Notes under the pieces: model-generated
The model's input: the letters and a program-made list of their open reading frames with translations, nothing else
What the model was told of the DNA's origin: nothing
Database searches by the model: none
In this document: one piece after another, positions 12,601 through 21,452 of the stretch
Layout of the letters: each line of letters begins with the position of its first letter
Position numbering within the stretch: the first letter of the stretch is position 1
Position numbers and translations under genes: made by a program
NCBI GenBank assembly: GCA_002633005.1
Contig: NMRA01000438.1
Coordinates: forward strand, 8,867-72,866
Origin: Phoronis australis
Lineage: Eukaryota > Phoronida > Phoronidae
Length of the DNA: 64,000 nucleotides
Direction of reading: 5' to 3'

Positions 12601-15600
12601 CGATGATTTCGACTACTGTAGCGCCTCCTAGTGGCAGTTTTTTTTACGCCTATGGCTATATCTCCTAAACCGTTCGAAGGATCTTTACTAAATATATTAA
12701 GTGTATTTATATGATGCTGACAACAGATGACGATGACTTTCGGATGCATCTGACGACTGGTGCACCACCTAGTGGCAATTTTATTTTTTTACGTTTACCC
12801 CTGTATGTTCAAAGGTCCTCAACTTATTTTCATAAAATTTGGCGTACAAGCATCTTTTAATGAGGTGACGCTATCTCTTAGTTTTCAGATGAATTCGACC
12901 TAGTTTGTGCCATCTAGTGGCCATTTTTACTGTTTTCGAGTTTTTTTTGCGTCCACTCGTCTGTCAACCAAACCGCTTTCAGGATTATTGTGAAAATTGG
13001 CGTGTATGTTTTTAGTAGGAATTTCACAGCTGACGATCATTTTCCGACGAGTTCTACAACTGTGGCACCTCCTAGTGGCAGTTTTGTTTTTTTGCGCTCA
13101 TGTTTTTATCTCCTAAACCGTTTGCAGAATCTTTACTTAATGTAACAAGTTTATTTATATGATGTTGACAACGAACGGCGACGGCTTTCAGACGGATCTG
13201 ACTACTGGTGTGCCCTCTAGTGGCAATTTCTGTATGTTCAAAGATCCTCAATAGATTTTCATAAAATTTTGAATATAGGCATCTATTGGTGAGATGACGC
13301 TATCATCCTGTTTTTGGATGGAATCAAGGTATTTTGCGCATCTTAGTGGCAATTTTTGCTGTTTTCAAATCTTGTGTTTGGCGTCCACCCCTTGATCAAT
13401 CAAATCATTCTAGGGATGGTTTTGCAAATTGGTGTATATGTTTTCAGTGTGAAGAGGATGTTTGATGATGGTGACTGGCAACTGTGGCGCCTCCTATTGA
13501 TAGTTTTGTTTTGTTTTGTTTTGTTTTTTGCCCATAGCTGTATATCCAAAACCTACTGCAGGATTTTTATTAAATTTAGTAAGTGAATTTATATGAAGAT
13601 AACAGATGACGACTTTCAGGCGGATCGAACGGACACTTTGCCCACTTCCGTTTTCCTTTATTTCTCTGAAGTTCCTTGACAGATTTTTATGACATATGGC
13701 ATGTTCCCGTTTTTGGATGGATTGTACATTTTTGCGCCATCTAGTGGCCATTTTTATGATACAAAAAATAACCCTAAAAGCACACCATTTGCGATGCATT
13801 CGTTAGTACCTTTTAACGCTCCGCGTCGCTCTTGTTAATTTTCCAAAAAGTGGCGCTCCCATGCAGTTTGAGGTCCCAAAAACAATCTAGGAAATAATAG
13901 ATCGGATTAATTCCACAATTGGGTGTGTAACCAAAGAATTCACGATTACCGTAAGTTGTCACTCTTATTGGCAGACACTGACACTACACAGGCAGTGTAG
14001 TAGGCCCACAATGCATCAGTGGTTTTATGTTGCAGATAATCAGAATTTTCATTGAATCAACAAACCACACATTGGTCAAGAATGATTCCCCCCGCTATTA
14101 AGCCAGCGAAATTTGGTGAAACTAAGAATTCTGGCAAATTCGTGTCTCAATGAAAAAAAATCCTCGTAAAAATTCGTTTGAAAACCACACTAATTTGCAC
14201 GTGAGAACGGCACTAGTCTATTTAAAATCGTGGGCATTAAAGTCAGGCAAGTAAGTCTTAACCCTTGTCAATGTCTTCTCAATGTTTCAATTATAATAAA
14301 ATAAGACAATGCAAAAGTTGTTGCATGTCAGTCTCTGTGTTTCAACATTACGTCTACCAATTCATTTTAGTTCAAAACACACTTTCAACACATCAAGCCA
14401 TTTCGATCAAATCTAACTCCAAGTGGTGATTTTTGATTTTCAGCGTGGTATCACTGTTGCTTAAAGGCGAGGCAACCGTTTTTCATGTCATTTTTAGCAA
14501 AAATATGGTTCGTTGATTATCCAAGACATATTTTTCAGTTAATTACAGCGTTTTGGTAATTCAGACAATTACTCGCCCTCTACTCCGGAAGTGACGTTTT
14601 GGGGGGCAAGACTTTCACGCCAATTTATTTTTATATAGTCTGACTGTGAGAGCTGCCAAGTTAGTTATTGTTCTATCTCGGTTGTGATAAGTTTGGTCGT
14701 CATTTGCTTTTGTTTACAAGTCAGTCAACACTGTTGCTGCGTACCGCAATGTACTCATTATCGTCTCAAAGACATAGGAACAACTGTGCCACTTGCCCGA
14801 GTGTCCCGCGACACACTCCCACTGGATAGTGACCTGAGCACACAAACTACTTACATCCTGCCGTGTGTCTCCCTTGCCACACATGTGGATCCTTCTAAGT
14901 AGCCCCAATACTTTAGACAAGTCCACAATAAACTTATGAAAGATTGGCTCACCGATCTGTTCATTGAACGACGAACTGTCCTGTTCAGTGGGTGTCGAAC
15001 TGGGCCTGTATTCACTCCCACTACTCAACATCGCAGCAGAGTTGCTTACAGACTCTGAGCGATATTGAGTACATCCTGGTATGCAGCAAAAGTGTGGCGT
15101 GTTAAATGATTTGCAAGCAACAGCAAACGATGACCGAACTTATCACAACCGAGGTAGAACAATGACTGACTCAACAGCTCTCATAGTCAGACTATATGAA
15201 AAGAAATTGGCCCGAAATTCTTGCCTCCCAAAATGTCACTTCCGGAGTAGAGAACGAATAATTAATTAGATTACAAAAAGCTTTTAATTTAATTGAAAAA
15301 TATGTCTGGGATAATCAACGAACCTTATTTTTGCTAAAAATGTCATGAAAAAAGGTTGCCTTCACCTTTAAAGTTATAAACAATTTCAAATTAATATGAT
15401 TTTTGAAATTCTGACTGTTCAAAAATCGGGCTGCCATGGATAAAGCATGATTGACATAGAATTTCTCTTTAGGCCATAAAGCATTGTTTACTCTCAGGGT
15501 CTCTACCCCAACTCATTTTGTGACCTATGCTCACCGCCTAAAAAACACCCGTCCAAGTCAATCTCAGCCATGCAGGTCCGTGTTTTTAATAAAAGCTACA

Positions 15601-16129
15601 CAAAGGCACGTAAGCAAAGTTTGAAACACCATGATTTGCCAAAAGGTGAACAAAAATACCGTGTCATTTCTTGTCATCTTGGTGAATTTTCATTTTTGAG
15701 GAATTATCTGAGCAAGGTAAGCTACTATAAAAATCACCGCACTACTAGAGTAGCCTTATATTGGAACTGAAGAATTGGCCACCGACAGTAAAAAGTGCAA
15801 ATAATACACAAAAATTTAATAAATTTACGCCATTAGTTCAGTGATATTTCGAGTGAAGAGACCCGCTTACGGTTCCAAAACTGTGTAAGTAATGGAAAGA
15901 GTATTTTACATGACTTAATAATTTCCTCATATTTGGCGACTGAAATAATTAGACATTCCATTTTTATTTGCAGACCGACGGAGAGCCCCATCTAAACTAT
16001 GCCGACCTGGATTTGAGAATGAGGGACGAAGACCCACCAAAGCCAAAACCACAGGAGAACGAGACGGAGTATGCAGTTATTCAACGTCCAAAGCAAAAGC
16101 AGGAGGGGCCTATAGGTACCTCCATCTAA
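3205..16129 (+). CDS. Ig-superfamily transmembrane receptor with ITIM and ITSM motifs (5' partial)
   Basis: Eight exons join in one frame: 3205-3624, 4130-4471, 5131-5319, 6787-6894, 9009-9128, 9430-9496, 10806-10842 and 15974-16129 (stop TAA 16127-16129). Every junction has AG/GT signals. Phases are 1 at the first five junctions, then 2 and 0. The joined exons give about 479 codons. Order: V-like Ig domain, second Ig domain, third I/C2-like domain split over two exons, one hydrophobic helix followed by FRRRQ, short acidic juxtamembrane exons, and a tail with LNYADL and TEYAVI. Potential N-glycosylation sites: NLT, NKT, NHT, NGT. This is a type I single-pass cell-surface receptor by architecture; ligand unknown. 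ITIM/ITSM tails recruit SH2 phosphatases or SAP-type adaptors in vertebrates. Signal peptide and start codon lie upstream and are not seen. A nectin/CADM-like adhesion role is an alternative to an immune role. Confidence 0.85.
4130..4471 (+). CDS. Exon: second Ig domain
   Basis: 114 codons, phase 1 at both ends. Cysteine in IVMTCTG, tryptophan in LSWKRK, and the F-strand motif DDGAVFRCDA. It carries NKT and NHT sequons. Acceptor AACTTTCAG, donor AAAG|GTGAGA. The open frame runs past the donor into the intron, which is chance. Confidence 0.85.
5131..6894 (+). CDS. Two exons: third Ig domain (5131-5319 + 6787-6894)
   Basis: The first exon gives the B-strand cysteine (IQLFCDVSS) and the tryptophan (IKWMKGG). 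The second begins DKAKPTDSGTYTCVATNY and supplies the F-strand cysteine. Together they make about 99 residues, the usual size of an I-set/C2 domain. The intron interrupts the domain in phase 1 and carries a 1.2-kb copy of the satellite-like element. Confidence 0.85.
5450..6690. repeat. Satellite-like element, copy 3 (in Ig-gene intron)
   Basis: The same monomers as at 1-1502 and 12157-13837, more decayed. The head hairpin is reduced to ATGCATATATATTGCTGCAT near 5450. CTCF-like boxes are seen near 5633, 5794, 5961, 6173 (intact GCCCCCTAGTGGC) and 6575. The tail near 6590-6680 (TTTTTATGATAC ... TGTGTTGCTTTTGTT) matches the 3' ends of the other copies. Confidence 0.7.
7008..7270. repeat. Partial satellite-like fragment, duplicate of 6073-6125 region
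   Basis: The stretch starting ACATGTGTGGTTGGATCATT at 7008 repeats the stretch at 6071 with few differences over about 55 bp. It is followed by box-like sequences near 7108 (CACCCCCTTGTGGCC) and 7220 (CAACCTAATGGCC). It lies just 3' of the exon ending at 6894. Confidence 0.6.
7793..7880. repeat. 16-bp tandem repeat, about 5.5 copies
   Basis: The unit GTCAACTGTAGTACTG is repeated without change five times and then partially. The unit contains the palindrome AGTACT. It is a recent minisatellite in an intron of the Ig gene. Confidence 0.95.
8496..8676. repeat. Perfect 80-bp inverted repeat (foldback element)
   Basis: The arms 8496-8575 and 8597-8676 are exact reverse complements over 80 bp, with a 21-nt AT-rich loop. 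The loop and right arm recur in decayed form at 37756-37840, so this belongs to a dispersed family. No transposase or clear target-site duplication is seen. The short ORFs within are by-products. Confidence 0.95.
8688..8830. repeat. Two-copy tandem repeat of about 73 bp
   Basis: AATGGACAATGCAAATT begins both copies (near 8689 and 8764). Each continues through GCAAGCATTTTTGCTT-like sequence (the second has ACAAGCATTTTTGCTT). It directly follows the foldback element. Confidence 0.85.
9009..9128 (+). CDS. Exon: transmembrane helix
   Basis: 40 codons, phase 1 at both ends. After SNAGM come about 24 hydrophobic residues rich in Val, Ile and Gly, then FRRRQAGGKK, a basic stop-transfer sequence. 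This orients the protein with Ig domains outside. Acceptor ACGTTTCAG, donor AAAAG|GTAATT. Confidence 0.88.
9214..9290 (-). mobile_element. tRNA-derived SINE fragment
   Basis: On the minus strand a tRNA-like segment has an A-box-like TAGCTTACTGG and, about 45 nt later, a B-box-like GGGTTGGTGCC. Its ends do not pair as a tRNA acceptor stem, so it is a SINE head rather than a tRNA gene. It lies in an intron of the Ig gene. Confidence 0.55.
9430..10842 (+). CDS. Two small exons: charged juxtamembrane segment (9430-9496 + 10806-10842)
   Basis: The exons are 67 and 37 nt. They encode an acidic linker (ESGVAQVDGDGSKDKE..., then HADPEAGQGLEAD). Donor CA|GTGAGT gives phase 2; acceptor TTTGTAG and donor GAC|GTAAGT give phase 0. 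Their small size makes them the least certain exons of the gene, but they are the only route found that keeps the frame into the tail. Confidence 0.7.
11033..11065 (+). repeat. Dispersed 30-bp motif (copy 1 of 3)
   Basis: ACAATATGGCTGAAAAGCG followed by AAATTTTAT. Close relatives occur near 41895 and 55065 (CACAATATGGCTGACAAGTG and CACACTATGGCTGAGAAGTG, then AAA[CT]TTTATT). The parent element is unknown. Confidence 0.5.
12157..13837. repeat. Satellite-like element, copy 2 (best preserved)
   Basis: The head hairpin is ATGCGCCCACA-TATTTATA-TGTGGACGCAT, and the tail ends CTCTTGTTA near 13837. Ten monomers sit between. Box starts: 12325, 12470, 12623, 12764, 12909, 13067, 13212, 13338, 13489 and 13736, so most spacings are 126-158 bp. 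Types A (GCCCCCTAGTGG), B (GCCACC/GCCATC) and C (GCCTCC) rotate in order A-B-C, a three-monomer higher-order repeat near 440 bp. All three types look like descendants of one ancestral monomer. Confidence 0.9.
14465..15367. mobile_element. TTAA-flanked inverted-repeat DNA transposon (Kolobok-like relic)
   Basis: TTAA occurs at 14461-14464 and 15368-15371, immediately outside inverted termini AGGCGAGGCAACC and GGTTGCCTTCACCT. The arms are long (about 270-300 bp, near 14465-14760 and 15040-15367), with scattered differences. Each arm encodes the start of a THAP-like finger pointing inward (CCCVPQCTHY on plus, FCCIPGCTQY on minus). It therefore looks like a foldback built from two opposed 5' ends of one transposase gene. 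TTAA duplications fit Kolobok or piggyBac; the THAP-like start favours Kolobok. It sits in the last intron of the Ig gene. Confidence 0.8.
14714..15094 (-). pseudogene. THAP/Kolobok-type transposase fragment
   Basis: The minus-strand frame runs from HFCCIPGCTQYRSESVS through a Ser-rich stretch. It then reads FHKFIVDLSKVLGLLRRIHM, CGKG, and IQWECVAGHSGKWHSC. The first part resembles the C-x4-C start of a THAP zinc finger. The last resembles the W-x-C-x2-GH-x-G-x-W-x-S motif of THAP-type transposases. The frame then runs into the opposite arm and lacks the catalytic region, so it cannot be an active transposase. Assignment rests on motif recall, not a search. Confidence 0.55.
15974..16129 (+). 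CDS. Terminal exon: cytoplasmic tail with ITIM and ITSM
   Basis: 51 codons plus stop, entered in phase 0 after TTTTTATTTGCAG. It contains LNYADL, which fits [ILVS]xYxx[ILV] (ITIM). Thirty residues further it contains TEYAVI, which fits TxYxx[VI] (ITSM). Between them lies a proline- and lysine-rich stretch (DPPKPKPQ). The sequence ends PIGTSI, with no strong PDZ consensus. The two motifs are seen directly; phosphorylation and partner recruitment are inferred from vertebrate receptors. Confidence 0.85.
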   Translation, partial: TDGEPHLNYADLDLRMRDEDPPKPKPQENETEYAVIQRPKQKQEGPIGTSI

Positions 16130-16167
16130 ACATGACAATAATTGTCGCTTTAACGGATCCTGGATTT

Positions 16168-16213
16168 GAGAACCAGTTATCTGCACTAAATAATGAGCAT
16201 CAAACTGGTTCTC
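16168..16213 (+). repeat. 46-bp dispersed hairpin, copy A (Ig-gene 3' UTR)
   Basis: Begins GAGAACCAGTTATCT and ends ATCAAACTGGTTCTC; the 11-bp ends pair exactly. It lies 38 nt after the receptor stop codon and 36 nt before its AATAAA. Same orientation class as copy B (42631); opposite to C (53422) and D (61890). Confidence 0.92.
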
Positions 16214-16249
16214 AGGCTTCAGGTCCTTAGCAACAGGTGTCTATAATGG

Positions 16250-16255
16250 AATAAA
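16250..16255 (+). promoter_or_regulatory. Poly(A) signal AATAAA of the Ig receptor gene
   Basis: AATAAA lies 120 nt after the stop codon, in GGAATAAATGG. A short 3' UTR containing the 46-bp hairpin is inferred. Cleavage site not determined. Confidence 0.6.
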
Positions 16256-17290
16256 TGGTCTCCATCTTGTGCTGACCTTCTTAATTTAATGTTTGTTTTA
16301 GCTTTTTATACGATATGTTTTACCTCGTTCACAAGTGTTGCAGTAGCTTTACTCAGTTGTTCAAATTGTCGCCAGTTTCTTCTCTTGCTGTTTTTCATCA
16401 CCAGGAAATCAACATCTTTACGACTTTAATTGCTCATACTTAGTAAGCTTTTCCATGACTCAAAAGGTATTCAGACAAAACAACCTGGAATTCCAGGTCA
16501 TCATGGCTAGGCGGAAGCCGAATTGTCTTGTTAAAGTAGACTTTCCACTTGTTTTAGAATGAAGGGATTTACATGAAAATTAGTTTAATAGCCAAGCTAT
16601 TCTAAAATTAGAATTTTGCCGCCCTAATAGTTATTACCAGTCATTTTTGCTGTTAACAGATTTAGCCGTCACGAGGGAAAAATGGTATTTTGTTCGATTA
16701 CTTCGGTCTTGTTCTGCAGCTACAGCAACTGTTCCATGCAAGAACCTGGAGCAGGTTTGCTGAGCCTAACGTGTCTCCTTTCAGTAATCACTATACCTAT
16801 TTTGAGCTGGTGAAGTCGTCTGCTGAAATTGTAGAAACCTGGAGTCAGTCTTTTCCTGAATGAGCATGATGTTTCCAAATATAGAGGAGACTAGCCTTGA
16901 GGCGTAGGTCCAGAGAGGGGGCATCTTTGCTCCTCTTTCCTGTTGTTTCAGTCACGCGTTAACATGTTTTCTGTGTGTCTGTACATTTTGAGACTTCTCT
17001 GGTCGTGATCTTCGATCTGCCTCTGGTGTCAGTTCACATGCCCAAAGTTTTTGTCGGAGCCTTTTGCAAGATGAAACTGTTGACGTTTTTACCCACATGT
17101 GAACGGGGTAACTCTGCCTGAACATATGCTCTGAGCATTTGAAATAGTTTAGTGTGCTTTGAAAACAATTGTGTCACTTTTCATGATCTATAAACATGTA
17201 GGCCGTGTTGCAGAAAGCTTCAACTTATCCACTGGATAAGGCGATGGTTTCATAACTTCGACTTAATTGTCAAACAATTGTGTTGTGACG

Positions 17291-17291
<1 letters not shown>

Positions 17292-17324
<33 letters not shown>

Positions 17325-17325
17325 T
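17292..17325. repeat. ATT trinucleotide microsatellite
   Basis: About 11 uninterrupted ATT units, in an otherwise plain AT-rich stretch. Confidence 0.97.
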
Positions 17326-20126
17326 TGTAAATGCAAGTAGCCATATCGCTTGGTTACCATTGGGTGTGGAGTGCATAGGCTTTTACCTTAATCAGGAAAT
17401 ACGTGTGCCTGAATTTCATTTCGGTTTCTCAATTTTTATCATGTCTATGTATTGCATGTATACAGCTGCAATAACTGCCCCAGCAGAGTCGCAGTTATTT
17501 TATGCGAGTGCGTGTGTGGTGTTAGAGCAAACAAAGTTCCATTTGAGAAAATTGAACACATTCCAAAAATCTGTTCCGAGCAACATCACCCATGGTGAAG
17601 TTATATATACATATATTTATTGGGCGAGTTTTGATATTGATACCGCTATACTTTATATTTATATTTAGCCTGGGGGGCACTCCACTGAATCTTGGGCATG
17701 GTATGCTGTCGCCGATTTAAAAGATGAACACTGCCAGATGGTATTCGCAAGTAAACAAAAGATGAACCATGAACTTTTGTTGCTAGCAAAGATATTTGGT
17801 GAAAAAGATTCTTGTGTGGAAGTTTCGCAATGAAATGACCCAATATAGCAGCGCATTTCCATATATCCGAGAAAGGGAGTACCCCCAAACATACATTGGC
17901 TCTATAAATGGCTGTGATCTCTGCATTTTTTATTGACAACATTCCATCTCGATGGTGATATTTTCCAATGCATTTCAAATTGATTGAATAAGAAGTTGAC
18001 TAGTTCCTTAGAAATTTAATTAACTATTGCTTGTATAGTATAAACATTGCTTTGTTAGAAAATAAACATAGAAATTAGCCAGGAATGTACTTTTAAAGCT
18101 TTCATATTTACATAATTTTTTGCCATAATAGGAATGAATAAAGACTGTTTGTATATACGTAATGCAAAGAATGTGTTGATTGGGTCTTGCACTTGTGACT
18201 GATCTGCAAATGATTGAACGAATGCACTGTGTACGTCATAACACGATAGGAAACATTTACTCTTTAAATGCAGGGCTAACCAGAAAGATTGTGTAGATGC
18301 AATACACCTTGAATGGCACATGGCTTGCAAACACGACTTTTAGCAAAACCTGTTACCACAAAACACTGCAAGGCTGGGCACCTAACAAAAACCCCAGCCT
18401 TGGTGCAAAACAGCGTGAAAACACAGCGGCGGAACCATTTGGATAAAAAGTAAGCAAAAAATCACAAAAACTACTCTCCCTTGAAGTTGGTTAGTGGCAA
18501 GAAAACAATGTCGTCAGAGTGTTATTCCACAGTTAAATATGTGAAACAATCATTTGCATTAACATTGAGCACCATGAAATGGAGTGCCATCTGTTGGCCA
18601 ATTTTTGTTTTCTGCAATTCTTCAATCCAGTGCTTTTTTCCCCCATGTTCGCGTCAGCAAGTAGTTTTGAGTATTTCACAAGCAACTGAAATTTTGAACA
18701 AATTGCGTCGGCACAGTTATCATCATCTCTCAAATGATGTCACTAAACCGAAACAAAAATTAAACTAACGGCAAATGCGTGGGGCGCAAACGTACTGCTT
18801 TGAGATTGACCTCTGAATTATGTTTTGTTACAAAAGCAGGATAGATTGTTTCTTTTAAACCTTGGTACCACGGACAAAGTAGGCCTCATTTGAGTGTCGG
18901 GAGTTGCAAAAATTCATGCACAGCTGGGTGTGCTGATTTTGGTTCAAGTTTCATTGTGCGAGGACCAAGACTAGAATTGTGGTGAACTGAAAAAAGCGGG
19001 CTCCGCCTCTATTGGCATGTTTTTACTTATATTATTCTGCTGCTGTGTTTTAACATTTAAGTCGTGCGTAACAAGTCAGCTGGCTACAAAAACCCAAACA
19101 TGTGAATTCGTGGGAAATATTTATTAACCTTCAAACTCAGTGCTGGGATCACTATTACGAAGCAAAGTCAATTTTGTAGCACAAATAAAGGCATACCATG
19201 TGACTTCATTGTTAGTGTTTGTGGTGCAACACTCCTGTTTTGTGATGCGGAGGTTGTTTTTCCAGGCCTAAGATTCTTGTTTCACACGTGTCTTTCTATT
19301 GTTAGTAAACCCTGAGTTGTGTCAGTGTTCGCTTTTCCATCCATTTCAAGTGATAACATTTATGCATTATGAATTCGCTGAAAGCTTGTGAGAATTATTC
19401 TTCGAATGCCTGCTTCTGTTCGACCTTCTGCTGAGGTACTTTGAGTACCCACATCTAAATGTTTAGCTTGTCATTTACAAAATGCACCCATGTGTCACCC
19501 ATTCAGTAGGTATTTTACGAGCTAATTTTACCTGGGTGGCATGAAAGTAGTCCTGTAAATACCTGTAGAATTTCAGTGCAATGCGAATCTATGATATTAG
19601 CTAATCCAAATTAAGAATGTTGCTAATCAAAACCAATGCAGGAAAATTCATGACGAATGTTAAAATGTATGACAAAAGCATCGTGTATAGGATATTAGCA
19701 GGCATACTGTGAAGTTATATTTTTGGTGAAGGTCATTTGTAATTGGAGAAAAAAGTGGTAAATTGTGTTTTGAAACGGTAGGCACTGTTTTAATGCATTG
19801 TTAGCTTTTAAAAATGGGTGATTTTCTGTAATGCCTTTTCTACCTAGTAAACATGAACTTATTATATTCTGCCTTTATTTCTGAATTATAGATGTGAAGA
19901 TTGAATATATAACTTTTGAGTTTAACATCCCACCTTTCAACACGGAACACAGTCAAACCCTACAGAATCGTATGTCAGCCATGGTCTCATGAACAGGACC
20001 GCCCGGATTTTACAGCAACACTCACATGTCACCTCGTTTTCAATGCCATTGGAGTTGGCATGTTATTTGTTTTTGTCTGGTTCTTTAAAAGCTTTTCTCA
20101 ATGACATTACTCTATTCGCTCTTCCA

Positions 20127-20336
20127 ATGCCAGTGAAGTATTACTGCAGTGCTGTTGGCTGAAACTCTGATTTGAGAAAGTTTGAGAAACTGGAGCAATT
20201 ATAATACTCGTGGATGCGTGATGTGAAATTCTTTGACTTCCTCGACATCAACGAGAGACATAAAAATGTTCCTGACTTCCAAATCGAGGTCACGCAGTTT
20301 TTTGACTCCGGTACAAAGGAGAGTTCTATTGCCATA
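20127..20336 (+). pseudogene. Possible decayed THAP-like finger
   Basis: From an ATG the frame reads MPVKYYCSAVG, stop, NSDLRKFEKLEQL, stop, YSWMRDVKFFDF. The CSAVG start, where the stop TGA sits at a cysteine-codon position, and the aromatic FFDF resemble a THAP domain opening. Two in-frame stops and no clear C-x2-H half make this a weak relic call. Confidence 0.3.
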
Positions 20337-21452
20337 TAATTTGGGGCAGCCTTATAGGACCACATCTAACTTTCATAATAACACTTACGAAGTTTGTGGA
20401 CACTAAAAAGAGACAAACTGCACAAGACCAACAGTAATACATGATTCATTACAGAAAAGTGTGACTATGGGTTACAATTATGACAAGATCTTATTTGCAC
20501 AGCGATTGTGTAACCGTTGTTTTAAAAATTTTCGTTAAACCAAAAATGTCATGATCAAATACTGGAATATCCTCAAGAGGATGAATCAGTAGACCTATTC
20601 ACCCCCAGAACTCAGCTTCTGTCAAATGAACCATGAAGACATTTCGTAGGACAGAAAGGTGCCAGACAGCACTTAATGCACCCAAATACTATATTTATAA
20701 AATAAAAGAACAAAACCACTGCAATTCTACTCTAATTCGACATTCGCCAAAAAATTGACACGAGCATGATTTGGTGTGATATTCACAATGACACGATGCG
20801 TGCAACCTCTTCACTCAATTTTTGCGGTTGAATCGACAAAGTCAATCCATAAATTTCTTGTTATTCAGCTACAGAAAGGCCAATAACAGTCTGGCAGACA
20901 GCCAAACCCGGTAGACGCGTCACATAAGACAACTCCTACGCTACCATTTGGTGCTTTGTTACCCCAACACCAAAACAAGCCTAAGCCAGACTGCGACTAA
21001 CCCGTCATAATCAATTCACAAATTAATGCTTGTGGCTATGCCGCGATGCTGAAGAAAACCTATATGCTAATTTCTCTTATAGCGCATCCATTTTAGAAGT
21101 TCAAAGATGGCTACTATTTACTTTTCAATTTTAAAAACAGTCATTTTGGCTGTTAGCCTTGGATTTTAAAACTTGTAAACAGGCGTGTTGGTTTACGACC
21201 ACAATTATTGCATCCAACATCTTCAGCCAAGTCCATGAATAGCTAATGGCTCACTTCAATCGGTGACAGCATCATCAAGCCTTTGATGTGTCGAAGACTG
21301 TACTGGATACCCTGGGGTAAACAGCACAGGCTTTCTCGTCCACTGGCGTGCAAATCCTGTTAGCGTAAGATTTGCCTAATGACAGGAGCTAGTGAAGTGC
21401 ACCACGGCTTCCAGCAAGATAGCTCTTCACACCTCCACCAACACTGCTAATA

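Larger units (their letters stand above)
16260..21452. other. Intergenic, no confident gene
   Basis: No ORF here shows domain-like composition or a consistent exon pattern. It holds an ATT microsatellite (17292-17325), a single CTCF-like box near 18580 (GCCATCTGTTGGCCA) and a decayed THAP-like relic near 20127. Part of the right end must be the 3' UTR of the minus-strand C22orf39-like gene. Confidence 0.6.
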
